A DNA stretch of 64,000 bases, taken from contig NZ_RDQF01000037.1 of NCBI RefSeq assembly GCF_004114425.1, positions 1-64,000 of the forward strand. Reading direction: 5' to 3'. Numbering within the stretch: the first letter of the stretch is position 1; the number at the start of each line of letters is the position of its first letter. This DNA is from Bradyrhizobium vignae (GTDB taxonomy: Bacteria; Pseudomonadota; Alphaproteobacteria; Rhizobiales; Xanthobacteraceae). The position numbers were made by a program, and so were the translations under genes. This document shows, piece by piece, positions 34,297 through 42,592 of this stretch. Below the pieces are notes generated by a model. It was not told the origin of the DNA and ran no database searches. It saw only the letters and a list, made by a program, of their open reading frames with translations.

Positions 34297-35058
34297 ATGT
34301 CAAAAAACGGGAAACGCGTGGCCTGGGTCACCGGAGGCGGCAGCGGGATCGGGGAGGCCGGCGCAGAGGCGCTCGCGGCTGACGGCTGGACGGTGGTGGT
34401 GTCCGGGCGACGCAAGGACGCCCTGGATACCGTAGTTGTCAAGATCAGTAACGCGGGCGGAGCGGCTGAGGCCATTGCACTCGACGTGTCCGACGCCGTG
34501 GAGGCCCAGAAGGCAGCCGATCAGATCGTCGCCAGGCACGGCCGCATCGACCTGCTCGTCAACAATGCCGGCATCAATGTTCCCAAGCGCAGCTGGAAGG
34601 ACATGGAACTGGAGGGCTGGGACAAGCTGGTCCAGGTCAATCTCAACGGCGTGCTCTATTGCATGCGCGCGGTGCTGCCGACGATGCGCAAGCAGCAGGA
34701 CGGCTCGATCATCAACGTCTCGTCCTGGGCCGGCCGCCACGTCTCCAAGATGCCGGGCCCGGCCTACACCACGACCAAGCATGCGGTGCTGGCGCTGACC
34801 CATTCCTTCAACATGGACGAATGCGTCAATGGGCTTCGCGCCTGCTGCCTGATGCCGGGCGAGGTGGCGACGCCGATCCTGAAGCTGCGCCCGGTGGTGC
34901 CAAGCGAGGAAGAGCAGGCCACGATGCTGCAACCGGAAGACCTCGGCCGCACCATCGCCTTCATCGCCTCGATGCCGCCGCGCGTCTGCATCAACGAGCT
35001 CCTGATCAGCCCCACGCATAATCGCGGCTTCATCCAGACGCCGAACAACAGGGATTAG
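34297..35058 (+). CDS. SDR family oxidoreductase
   Basis: 253-residue short-chain dehydrogenase. TGGGSGIG (12-19) binds NAD(P), NNAGIN follows near residue 90, and the catalytic set is complete (Ser in INVSSWAG, YTTTK). The C-terminus PPRVCINELLISPTHNRGFI is typical of the family branch acting on small hydroxy acids or serine-like substrates, but the substrate is not proven. The ATG at 34297 was chosen because the upstream extension is the promoter region shared with matB. Confidence 0.87.
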   Translation: MSKNGKRVAWVTGGGSGIGEAGAEALAADGWTVVVSGRRKDALDTVVVKISNAGGAAEAIALDVSDAVEAQKAADQIVARHGRIDLLVNNAGINVPKRSWKDMELEGWDKLVQVNLNGVLYCMRAVLPTMRKQQDGSIINVSSWAGRHVSKMPGPAYTTTKHAVLALTHSFNMDECVNGLRACCLMPGEVATPILKLRPVVPSEEEQATMLQPEDLGRTIAFIASMPPRVCINELLISPTHNRGFIQTPNNRD

Positions 35059-35359
35059 CCAAGGTCGCGCGACCTCGTCATTGCGAGCGAAGCGAAGCAA
35101 TCCAGGCATAGATCCGCGGAGACAGTCTGGATTGCTTCGCCGCTTCGCTCCTCGCAATGACGCCTGAGCCACCACACGAACATCTCCCCACATAGTTTCA
35201 CGCATCACAAAGAATTTTTCCTCGAAACCGTATCGCAGACCCTCCCGTAGTTCGGTCCAACGACGGCACTGCTGCATCACTTCACACGGCCGCAGCCGCC
35301 GTTGTTGCCCAACTCAAACACCGGCCATCGCCGGCCTCTATTCAATCGGGAGACTTTCC
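35059..35359. other. intergenic region with family B repeat
   Basis: The first part is a family B repeat (35076-35162). The remaining ~190 bases are AT-richer and should hold the promoter of the fasciclin gene. GGGAGA is just upstream of that gene's ATG. No sigma-factor motif stands out. Confidence 0.5.
35076..35162. repeat. palindromic repeat, family B
   Basis: CGTCATTGCGAGCGAAGCGAA and GCTTCGCTCCTCGCAATGACG are the outer arms, with GCAATCCAGG / CTGGATTGC inside. It follows the SDR stop by 18 bases. Confidence 0.9.
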
Positions 35360-35914
35360 ATGTCGAAGCGCATTGCCTATCTCGCTGCCGCCGCCTTCAG
35401 CGCCATCGCCGTCACCGCGACCGTCGTCGCGCCGGTGCGCGCCGAGGAGAAGACCGTCATGGTCGGTGGCGCCGCGATGTTCCCGTCCAAGAACATCGTG
35501 CAGAACGCAGTCAATTCCAAGGACCACACCACGCTGGTGGCGGCGGTGAAGGCGGCGGGCCTGGTGCCGGCGCTGGAAAGCAAGGGACCATTCACGGTGT
35601 TCGCGCCGACCAACGCCGCCTTCGGCAAGCTGCCGGCCGGCACCGTCGACAATCTGGTCAAGCCCGAGAACAAGGCGACGCTGACCAAGATCCTCACCTA
35701 CCACGTCGTGCCCGGCAAGCTCGAGGCCTCCGACCTCACCGACGGCAAGAAGCTGAAGACCGCGGAGGGCGAGGAACTGACGGTCAAGAAGATGGACGGC
35801 AAGACCTGGATCGTCGATGCCAAGGGCGGCACCTCCATGGTGACGATCTCCAACGTCAACCAGTCGAACGGCGTCATCCATGTGATCGACACCGTGCTGA
35901 TGCCGGCGACGTAA
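35360..35914 (+). CDS. fasciclin domain-containing exported protein
   Basis: 184 residues: a signal peptide (AYLAAAAFSAIAVTATVVAPVRA, cleavage near residue 29) followed by one FAS1 domain with the two conserved boxes (GPFTVFAPTNAAFGKLP and a later VIHVIDTVLMP). FAS1 domains usually mediate adhesion or bind small ligands at the cell surface. It is followed by a strong terminator, so it is a single transcript. The gene is next to, but separate from, the cytochrome b / molybdopterin pair. Confidence 0.92.
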   Translation: MSKRIAYLAAAAFSAIAVTATVVAPVRAEEKTVMVGGAAMFPSKNIVQNAVNSKDHTTLVAAVKAAGLVPALESKGPFTVFAPTNAAFGKLPAGTVDNLVKPENKATLTKILTYHVVPGKLEASDLTDGKKLKTAEGEELTVKKMDGKTWIVDAKGGTSMVTISNVNQSNGVIHVIDTVLMPAT

Positions 35915-35960
35915 CACCGCGCGCCCCTGTTTCATCCCCCGAACAGGACGCTTTGAGACG

Positions 35961-35990
35961 GCGAGCCGGGGGTGCCCGGCTCGCTTTTTT
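35961..35990 (+). terminator. rho-independent terminator of the fasciclin gene
   Basis: A perfect 10-base stem GCGAGCCGGG/CCCGGCTCGC with a 4-base loop is followed directly by TTTTTT. It lies 47 bases past the fasciclin stop. Confidence 0.9.
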
Positions 35991-36097
35991 GTGACCGCCA
36001 TAGCCTCGCGGCATCGATTCCATGACGCGAGAGGCGTAACGAAAGCGGACGCAGCGGCGTATAATTATCGTTAGACGATCGCCAGGACGGAACCATC

Positions 36098-36727
36098 ATG
36101 TCGAGCCTCACAGTCACTGACGAGCAGGTCAGCGCCACCCCGGCCAAAGTGATCCAGCCGGCCTGGGTCCGGGTCATGCACTGGATCAATGCCCTCGCCA
36201 TGATCCTGATGATTCTGTCGGGCTGGCAGATCTACAATGCCTCGCCGCTGTTCGGCTTCAGCTTCCCGCGCGAGTACACGCTCGGTGGCTGGCTCGGCGG
36301 CGGCCTGCTCTGGCATTTTGCGGCGATGTGGCTGTTGATGATCAACGGCCTTGCTTATCTCATCACCGGTTTTGCCACCGGACGCTTCCGGAAAAAACTG
36401 CTGCCGATCACGCCATCCGGCGTGCTTCACGACGTCAGGGCGGCTCTGACCTTCAAGCTCGGTCATGACGATCTCACCGTCTACAATTACGTGCAGCGCC
36501 TGCTCTATGCCGGCATCATCGTGGTCGGCGTGCTGATCGTGCTCTCCGGCCTCGGCATGTGGAAGCCGGTGCAGCTGTATTACCTCGTGATGCTGTTCGG
36601 CGACTATCCGACCGCGCGCTATGTGCATTTCTTCTGCATGGCCGCGATCTGCGCGTTCCTCGTCATCCACGTCCTGCTCGCGCTGCTGGTGCCGAAGAGC
36701 CTGCGCGCGATGATCATCGGGCGCTGA
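36098..36727 (+). CDS. cytochrome b/b6 domain membrane protein
   Basis: 209-residue membrane protein with four to five helices of the cytochrome b561/Ni-Fe-hydrogenase cytochrome b type. Histidines positioned to bind heme lie in RVMHWINALAMI (helix 1), LLWHFAAMWLL (helix 2) and LVIHVLLALLV (last helix). It is 14 bases upstream of the molybdopterin oxidoreductase gene, so it is very likely its membrane electron donor or acceptor, as MsrQ is for MsrP. A TATAAT-like box lies near 36060, and AGGACGG precedes the ATG. Confidence 0.87.
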   Translation: MSSLTVTDEQVSATPAKVIQPAWVRVMHWINALAMILMILSGWQIYNASPLFGFSFPREYTLGGWLGGGLLWHFAAMWLLMINGLAYLITGFATGRFRKKLLPITPSGVLHDVRAALTFKLGHDDLTVYNYVQRLLYAGIIVVGVLIVLSGLGMWKPVQLYYLVMLFGDYPTARYVHFFCMAAICAFLVIHVLLALLVPKSLRAMIIGR

Positions 36728-36741
36728 TTAGGAGAGTTGTG

Positions 36742-37524
36742 ATGGCCAAACGTTCATTCCTGATCCCCGGCGTCGACAAGCGGCTCCTGATCAAGGACTC
36801 CCTCAAGACGATGCCGGATCTCACCCGCCGCCGCTTCATCGCGGGCGGCGCCAGCCTCGGCGCGCTGACGCTGCTCACCGGCTGCGACGTCGTCGACTCC
36901 TCCTCGGCCGAGGAGATGCTGAAGCAGGTGTCGAAGTTCAACGACGCCGTGCAGTCCTTCATTTTCAATCCCGATGCGTTGGCGCCGACCTTCCCGGAGA
37001 GCGCGATCACGAAGCCGTTCCCGTTCAACGCCTATTACGATCTCGACGATGCCCCGGATGTCGACGGCAAGGACTGGAAGCTCGAAGTGCGCGGTCTCGT
37101 CGACAACAAGAAGTCCTGGACGCTGGACGAGCTCTATCAATTGCCGCAGGTCACCCAGATCACCCGCCACATCTGCGTCGAGGGCTGGAGCGCGATCGGC
37201 AGCTGGACCGGCACGCCCTTGCGCGATTTCCTCAAGCTGATCGGCGCGGACACGCGCGCGAAATATGTCTGGTTCCAGTGTGCCGACAAGGACGGCTACA
37301 ACTCGCCGCTCGACATGCGCAGCGCGCTGCATCCGCAGACGCAGATGACGTTCAAATACGCGAACGAGATTTTGCCCCGCGCCTACGGCTTCCCGATGAA
37401 GATCCGCGTGCCGACAAAGCTCGGCTTCAAGAACCCGAAATACGTGGTCTCGATGGAAGTCACCAACGACTACAAAGGCGGTTACTGGGAAGACCAGGGG
37501 TACAATTCGTTCAGCGGGAGCTAG
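36742..37524 (+). CDS. molybdopterin-dependent oxidoreductase, sulfite-oxidase family
   Basis: 260-residue protein of the sulfite oxidase fold. An internal twin-arginine signal (DLTRRRFIAGGASLGALTLL, from residue 26) ends in LTGC, which could also be a lipobox. The Mo-binding cysteine is C145 in RHICVEGWSAIGSWTG. The size and the cytochrome b partner upstream resemble MsrPQ or YedYZ, which repair oxidised methionines in the periplasm. Other substrates (sulfite, nitrogen oxides) remain possible. The ATG at 36742 follows AGGAGAGTTGTG. Confidence 0.88.
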   Translation: MAKRSFLIPGVDKRLLIKDSLKTMPDLTRRRFIAGGASLGALTLLTGCDVVDSSSAEEMLKQVSKFNDAVQSFIFNPDALAPTFPESAITKPFPFNAYYDLDDAPDVDGKDWKLEVRGLVDNKKSWTLDELYQLPQVTQITRHICVEGWSAIGSWTGTPLRDFLKLIGADTRAKYVWFQCADKDGYNSPLDMRSALHPQTQMTFKYANEILPRAYGFPMKIRVPTKLGFKNPKYVVSMEVTNDYKGGYWEDQGYNSFSGS

Positions 37525-37534
37525 CTCCGCTGCA

Positions 37535-37620
37535 GGGTGGGCAAAGCGCAAGCGTGCCCACCATTCCATCCATGATGAAGGAGATGGTGGGCACGGCGCT
37601 TCGCGCCTTTGCTCGCCCTA
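37535..37620. repeat. palindromic repeat, family H
   Basis: GGGTGGGCAAAGCGCAAGCG with GTGCCCACCAT on the left and ATGGTGGGCACGGCGCTTCG with TTTGCTCGCCCTA on the right. It lies between convergent genes, and its last three bases are the stop codon (TAG, minus) of the MFS gene. Confidence 0.85.
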
Positions 37621-38817
37621 CGGCACCGATTGCCTGGCCGGCCCCACCTTCCGCTGGCACAGCGCCGCCACCGCCCCGAGCGCCAGCAGTGCGGCCGAGA
37701 CGTTCAGCGCGTAGCTCAAGCTCCCCAGCGCATCCGTGACCGCACCCACCACGATCGGGCCGAGCGTCTGGCCGACGCCGAACGAGATCGTCATCGCTGC
37801 GATCGCGGTCGGCCACACCTCGGGCGGATAGTTGAAGCGGACGAAGGCGGTGGTTGAGCCGACCACGGCGAAGAAGGCGACGCCGAACACGACCGCCGAG
37901 ATCGCGAGCCAGGCCGGCGAATGCCCGAGCATCGGCAGGGCGGCCCCCAACGCGTTGGTGCCGAGGATGATCGCGGTGGCGAGCCCGCCGCGGTCGAGCG
38001 CCAGCACACCGCGCCAGGCCCAGGGGGTGACGAAGGCGGACAGACCGATCAGGCTCCAGAACGCCGCCTGCGCCGCAGCGCCGCCGCCGCCGTCGCGCAC
38101 ATAGGCGATCATGAAGGTCATGTAGGCGATATAACCCGCGCCGAACAGGAAGTAGCCGGCGAGATAGATCAGCACCGGCAGGATCGCGAACGATGCGTGA
38201 CTGCCTTCCGAGAAACGCGCGCCGCTTTCGATGCGGATCAGGAACAGCGGGATCGTCATCGCGACGGACAGCAGCGTCAGCGCCCACCAGACGATCCACC
38301 ACGAGCCGGGTCCGAAATATTGCAGCGTGAACGGGGCGATCAACCCGGATGATAGAATGCCGATGCCCGGCCCGGCGTAGAACAGGCTGAGCAGGAAATT
38401 GGCGCGCGCGGGCTGCGACTGCACAATGGTCGCGGCCAGCGCGCCGCCGGCGACGAAGCCCGCCGCTGCGCCCAGGCCCAGCACGAGGCGCGCCAGGCTC
38501 AACGCGACGAAATTGCCTGATAGCGCGCAGGTCGCGAGCGCGGCGACACAGGCCAGGGTTCCGCCGCGGATTGCGGCTGACCAGCCGACGCGCTGGATCA
38601 GCCGCGACGCGACAAGCGCGCCCACGAGGTAGCCGACGGCGTTGATGGTGTTCATGAAACCGGCCGCCGAGTAGGACCAGCCAAGGTCCTCCCGCATGTC
38701 GGGCAGCACCAGCGCATAGGCGAAGCGGCCGATGCCGAGCCCGACCGTTGCCGCCAGCGACAGGGTCAGGATCAGCCGCGCAGGATGCGGGTTCGGGGGA
38801 CGGTCAGGGGCGTGCAA
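37618..38817 (-). CDS. YbfB/YjiJ family MFS transporter
   Basis: About 399 residues with 12 predicted membrane helices. The N-terminal GIGRFAYALVLPDMREDLGW and the FMNTINAVGYLVGAL stretch are typical of the YbfB/YjiJ branch of the major facilitator family, whose substrates are unknown. I start at a TTG at 38817 with GGAG about nine bases upstream; the frame is open to an ATG at 38895, but that segment is not hydrophobic and lacks a Shine-Dalgarno. The stop codon is formed by a family H repeat. Confidence 0.83.
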   Translation of the reverse strand: MHAPDRPPNPHPARLILTLSLAATVGLGIGRFAYALVLPDMREDLGWSYSAAGFMNTINAVGYLVGALVASRLIQRVGWSAAIRGGTLACVAALATCALSGNFVALSLARLVLGLGAAAGFVAGGALAATIVQSQPARANFLLSLFYAGPGIGILSSGLIAPFTLQYFGPGSWWIVWWALTLLSVAMTIPLFLIRIESGARFSEGSHASFAILPVLIYLAGYFLFGAGYIAYMTFMIAYVRDGGGGAAAQAAFWSLIGLSAFVTPWAWRGVLALDRGGLATAIILGTNALGAALPMLGHSPAWLAISAVVFGVAFFAVVGSTTAFVRFNYPPEVWPTAIAAMTISFGVGQTLGPIVVGAVTDALGSLSYALNVSAALLALGAVAALCQRKVGPARQSVP

Positions 38818-38940
38818 GGGGTACTCCGGCAACCCGCACTGTGGCAGGCCCTGCCGGTCTTGCACAGCCGCGGCGCGGCAATGGTGTCTTGCCAAGCGCG
38901 CAACGCCGCTCTAGCACTCCGGCCGAAATTCACGAGATGC

Positions 38941-39064
38941 CGTCATGCCCGGCCTTGTGCCGGGCATCCACGTTCTTCGGCCCGCAAGCCAAGGACGTGG
39001 ATGGCCGGAACATAGGCGAGCGGAAGCGACGCCGTCCTTTGGCCGGCTATGCCCGGCCACGACG
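38941..39064. repeat. palindromic repeat, family E (imperfect)
   Basis: CGTCATGCCCGGCCTTGTGC ... GGCTATGCCCGGCCACGACG with CATCCACG / CGTGGATG inside. It lies in the divergent MFS-leuB region and ends 20 bases before the leuB start, so the leuB promoter must overlap it or lie upstream. Confidence 0.8.
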
Positions 39065-39083
39065 CAACGGAGGTAGAACGACC

Positions 39084-40196
39084 ATGGCGACCCACAAATT
39101 GCTGCTGCTCCCCGGCGACGGTATCGGCCCCGAGGTGATGGGCGAGGTGAAGCGGCTGATCGATTGGCTCAATTCGGCCGGGATCGTCAAGTTCGAGACC
39201 GACACCGGCCTCGTCGGCGGCTCGGCCTATGATGCCCACAAGGTCTCGATCTCCGAGGGCGACATGGCCAAGGCCAAGGACGCCGACGCCGTGATCTTCG
39301 GCGCAGTCGGCGGCCCGAAATGGGATGCGGTGCCTTACGAGGTGCGCCCCGAAGCTGGTCTCTTGCGCCTGCGCAAGGATCTTGCCCTGTTCGCGAACCT
39401 CCGCCCGGCCGTGTGCTACCCGGCGCTGGCCGATGCCTCCAGCCTGAAGCGCGAGGCGGTCGAGGGCCTCGACATCGTCATCGTGCGCGAGCTCACCGGA
39501 GGCGTCTATTTCGGCGAGCCCAAGACCATCACCGATCTCGGCAACGGCCAGAAGCGCGCGATCGATACCCAGGTCTACGACACCTATGAGATCGAGCGCA
39601 TCGGCCGCGTCGCCTTCGAGCTTGCCAGGAAGCGCAAGAACAAGGTGACGTCCATGGAGAAGCGCAACGTCATGAAATCGGGCGTGCTCTGGAACGAGGT
39701 CATGACTCAGGTCCACAAGCGCGAATATCCCGATGTCACGCTCGAGCACCAGCTTGCTGACTCCGGCGGCATGATGCTGGTGAAATGGCCGAAGCAGTTC
39801 GACGTCATCGTCACCGACAACCTGTTCGGCGACATGCTGTCCGACATCGCAGCGATGCTGACGGGATCGCTCGGCATGCTGCCCTCGGCCTCGCTCGGCG
39901 AGGTCGACGTCAAGAGCAAGAAGCGCAAGGCGCTGTACGAGCCCGTGCACGGCTCGGCGCCCGATATCGCCGGCAAGGGCCTCGCCAATCCGATTGCGAT
40001 GATCTCGTCCTTCGGCATGGCGCTGCGCTATTCCTTCGACATGGGCGATCTCGCTGACAAGGTCGACGCCGCGATCGCCGCCGTGCTCGCCAGTGGCCTG
40101 CGTACCGCCGACATCAAGTCGGAAGGCACCACGGCGGCCTCGACCACGCAGATGGGCGAAGCGATTTTGAAGGAATTGCAGAAGCTGCACGCGTAG
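39084..40196 (+). CDS. leuB: 3-isopropylmalate dehydrogenase
   Basis: 370-residue NAD-dependent enzyme of leucine synthesis, oxidising 3-isopropylmalate to the keto acid. LLLLPGDGIGPEVM opens the protein; GAVGGPKWD, RELTGGVYFGEPK and VTDNLFGDMLSDIAAML (metal-binding aspartates) are diagnostic, as is EPVHGSAPDIAGKGLANP. ACGGAGG lies ten bases before the ATG at 39084. leuD and leuC are 6-12 kb away on the other strand, so the leu genes are not in one operon. Confidence 0.97.
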   Translation: MATHKLLLLPGDGIGPEVMGEVKRLIDWLNSAGIVKFETDTGLVGGSAYDAHKVSISEGDMAKAKDADAVIFGAVGGPKWDAVPYEVRPEAGLLRLRKDLALFANLRPAVCYPALADASSLKREAVEGLDIVIVRELTGGVYFGEPKTITDLGNGQKRAIDTQVYDTYEIERIGRVAFELARKRKNKVTSMEKRNVMKSGVLWNEVMTQVHKREYPDVTLEHQLADSGGMMLVKWPKQFDVIVTDNLFGDMLSDIAAMLTGSLGMLPSASLGEVDVKSKKRKALYEPVHGSAPDIAGKGLANPIAMISSFGMALRYSFDMGDLADKVDAAIAAVLASGLRTADIKSEGTTAASTTQMGEAILKELQKLHA

Positions 40197-40203
40197 CCAA
40201 AAG

Positions 40204-40300
40204 CACGGCACCCCACCTCTTCTGTCTCCGCGGAAATCAAAGTGGTGGGTTACGCCGTGCGAAATGCGCTTCGCGCAGTCGCAGGGTTAACCCACCCTAC
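40204..40300. repeat. palindromic repeat, family H (variant)
   Basis: CACGGCACCCCACC and GGTGGGTTACGCCGTGCG pair with each other, followed by AAATGCGCTTCGCGCAGTCG and GGTTAACCCACCCTAC. It fills the gap between leuB and the transferase gene. Confidence 0.75.
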
Positions 40301-40323
40301 GCACCTGCTATCGGAGCTCCCTC

Positions 40324-40962
40324 ATGGATGCCTCACCCCGCCCCAAGATCGCGGAAACCATCATCCATGAAACGGTGCGCCAGCGCGAGGCGCAGATCGG
40401 GCGGCGCTGCGAGATCCTCAGCCATACGCGCATCGAATATGCCTCGCTTGGCGACTACTCCTATCTCGGCGAGAATTGCGACGTCGCCGATGCGACAATC
40501 GGCAAGTTCACGGCCATCGCCAATGCGGTGCGGATCGGCGCGCCGAACCATCCGATGGGCCGGCCGTCCCAGCATCGCTTCACCTATTGCCCTGAATATT
40601 ACGAGGCGTCGGCGACGCGCGATCGCGACTTCTTCGCAGGCCGCCGCGGCGATCGCGTCATCGTCGGCAATGACGTCTGGATCGGCCACGCCGCCATCTT
40701 GCTGCCGGGTGTGAGCGTCGGTGACGGCGCGGTGATTGCCGCAGGCGCGGTCGTCAGCCGTGATGTCGAGCCCTACACCATCGTCGGCGGCGTTCCCGCA
40801 CGCCCCATCCGCAAACGCTTTCCGGATGCCGTTGCGGCAAGCCTGCGCCGCATCGCCTGGTGGGATTGGCCGGATGCGCTCATCTTCGAGCGTCTCGCCG
40901 ATTTTCGCTCCGAGGCGATCGAAGAATTTTGCCGGCGCTATGATCCGGCAGCGAACGCATAG
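40324..40962 (+). CDS. hexapeptide-repeat acyltransferase (phn-associated type)
   Basis: 212-residue left-handed beta-helix transferase. The DYSYLGENCDVADATIGKFTA, PNHPMG, HRFTY and VIVGNDVWIGHAAILLPGV segments match the hexapeptide transferase often encoded in phosphonate (phn) operons, and are also close to the xenobiotic acetyltransferase group. The catalytic His is likely the one in NHPMG. Phosphonate-linked function is inference, because no phn gene is in the window. The C-terminus WWDWPDALIFERLADFR is also typical of the phn-type. Confidence 0.82.
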   Translation: MDASPRPKIAETIIHETVRQREAQIGRRCEILSHTRIEYASLGDYSYLGENCDVADATIGKFTAIANAVRIGAPNHPMGRPSQHRFTYCPEYYEASATRDRDFFAGRRGDRVIVGNDVWIGHAAILLPGVSVGDGAVIAAGAVVSRDVEPYTIVGGVPARPIRKRFPDAVAASLRRIAWWDWPDALIFERLADFRSEAIEEFCRRYDPAANA

Positions 40963-40969
40963 TCTCAGC

Positions 40970-41056
40970 CGTCATTGCGCGGAGCGAAGCGACGAAGCAA
41001 TCCAGAATCGTTCCGCGGAAAGATTCTGGATTTGCTTCGCTGCGCTCGCAATGACG
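40970..41056. repeat. palindromic repeat, family B
   Basis: CGTCATTGCGCGGAGCGAAG and GCTTCGCTGCGCTCGCAATGACG are the outer arms, with AAGCAATCCAGAATC and GATTCTGGATTTGCTT inside. It follows the transferase stop by 7 bases. Confidence 0.88.
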
Positions 41057-41090
41057 ATGGAGAGGCAGGAGTGCCCTACGGCATCTCGCA

Positions 41091-41125
41091 AAAACAAAAT
41101 GGCCGGGCGCGAGCCCGGCCATTTT
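41091..41125 (-). terminator. rho-independent terminator of the small exported protein gene
   Basis: A 13-base stem AAAATGGCCGGGC/GCCCGGCCATTTT with a 4-base loop is followed on the minus strand by TGTTTTTG. It closely resembles the terminator at 19131-19166. Confidence 0.85.
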
Positions 41126-41146
41126 GATTCGGAAAGATCAGCCCGC

Positions 41147-41530
41147 TCAGTACAGCGGGAAATTCTGCGGATAGCCGCCGACATCCTGCGGCGGCGAGAG
41201 CGGCTGGCGGTCGATCGGGCGGTTGAGGTTCTCGCGCGCGAAGGACGGATAGCCCACTGCCGGCGGGAAGGCGTAGTCGGTGAACTTGCGGTCGCCCGGA
41301 TTGACCTCGGTGCCGCCGTCGAGCCAGGAGCGCTTGCTCACATAGATGCGAGTGCGGCCTTGCTGATAGACCGCGTTGGGGCCGCTCGGGCCATAGTAGG
41401 GGCGGCCGCGCTCGTCATAGCGCTTGGTCCTGGTGTCGGCGGAGGCCGGCGTCGCGACGGACATGGCAATCACGGCGCCTGCCGCAAGCCAGGTCGCCAA
41501 TTTGTTCGCCGCAGAAAATTTCGAGCTCAT
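41147..41530 (-). CDS. small exported protein of unknown function
   Basis: 127 residues. A signal peptide (AANKLATWLAAGAVIAMSVATPASA, residues about 6-30) leads to a mature part with RGRPYYGPSGPNAVYQQGRTRIYV and several Tyr/Pro/Arg-rich turns. No known family. The ATG at 41530 has AAGGGGA upstream; an in-frame ATG 39 bases further out is less likely. A terminator follows, so it is a single-gene unit. Confidence 0.8.
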   Translation of the reverse strand: MSSKFSAANKLATWLAAGAVIAMSVATPASADTRTKRYDERGRPYYGPSGPNAVYQQGRTRIYVSKRSWLDGGTEVNPGDRKFTDYAFPPAVGYPSFARENLNRPIDRQPLSPPQDVGGYPQNFPLY

Positions 41531-41686
41531 CACGTCCCCTTCAGGCGGCAAGCCGCCAGTCGATTTCACCCCATACTAGCGCGCCCGGGGTGACCGCAAC
41601 TAGGTCTATTGGGTCACACCAGCGCGGAATAATCGTGCGCGCCGGCAAAAGTTGCATGCAAACCAGCCACTTGAGTTTGATGCCGG

Positions 41687-42475
41687 TCAAAGCGTCCCGC
41701 GCAATTGCGCATTGGCGGCGCCGAGCAGCCAGTCCGGTGAGCCCCGCGAATCGCACGAGCGGCGCTTGAGCTCGGCATGGGCGAACATTTCCGCCAGCTT
41801 TGGCTCGTTGCCCGAGGTCAACAGCGTCAGCCGGTTCAGCGTGCAGGCGATCGCCGCGCGCGTCGCGGGAAGGCTGTCGCCCTGGCAGGAGAAGCCGGAG
41901 ATCTGCAAGCCCGGCTCCTCGCTGCGCTTGAGGTAGCCGAGGCAGCCCTGCGCACCCTCGATCGTGCCGGTTGGCCGGAACAGCGCGACGGGGCCGAATT
42001 TGGTGTCGATCAGGCCGGCCTGCTCGAGCGGGGTGACCGTCCCCAACCCCATCTGGGCGGCCAGACCCGCGGCCGCCGGCCTTGTCACGTCGAATTCGGC
42101 GCCTTGGCGGTAGATTTCGAGCTCGGCCACGGGCTTGTCCGCCGCGTCGGTCCAGCGCAGCACGTCCCTGCGGCCGCCTTCGGGATGCCTGAGGATGGTG
42201 TAAGATGCTGTTTTATCTGATGAATCGAGTCGGCTGACGGCGAAGGCCGGATGCGAGCGGTCGGCCACGCTCCAGCCTGGCTTGTCCGCCGGCTCATCGT
42301 CGCGCAAGTCAGGCAGCTGGCCGAGCGCTGCGACGGCGAGGATGGCAAGCAGGGCGAGCGCCCCCACATAGGCAATCAGGCGCACCAGCGTGCCGACGAC
42401 CTCGTCGGCAACGGCCAGGAGCGCCAGCTGGATCTGGGTAGGGCTAACGGCCGTGCTGGCCTCAGGCGACTGCAT
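41687..42475 (-). CDS. single-pass membrane protein of unknown function
   Basis: 262 residues. A cytoplasmic N-terminus of about 30 residues, one membrane segment (LIAYVGALALLAILAVAALG, about 33-52), and a periplasmic or extracellular domain of about 200 residues with four cysteines (GCLGYL, FSCQGD, IACTLN, RSCDSR), which may form disulfides. No family recognised. It is divergent from asd, 117 bases away. Confidence 0.75.
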   Translation of the reverse strand: MQSPEASTAVSPTQIQLALLAVADEVVGTLVRLIAYVGALALLAILAVAALGQLPDLRDDEPADKPGWSVADRSHPAFAVSRLDSSDKTASYTILRHPEGGRRDVLRWTDAADKPVAELEIYRQGAEFDVTRPAAAGLAAQMGLGTVTPLEQAGLIDTKFGPVALFRPTGTIEGAQGCLGYLKRSEEPGLQISGFSCQGDSLPATRAAIACTLNRLTLLTSGNEPKLAEMFAHAELKRRSCDSRGSPDWLLGAANAQLRGTL

Positions 42476-42592
42476 CCACGGCCTTCAGGCATCGTCCCAC
42501 GTTGTCTTGAGGCCGGTTCTCGCATAGAAGCGCTGCTCTTCCTGTTTAAGCGTCAGCTTCAGGAACGGGCTTTTTTCATCGGAGAGTGAACG

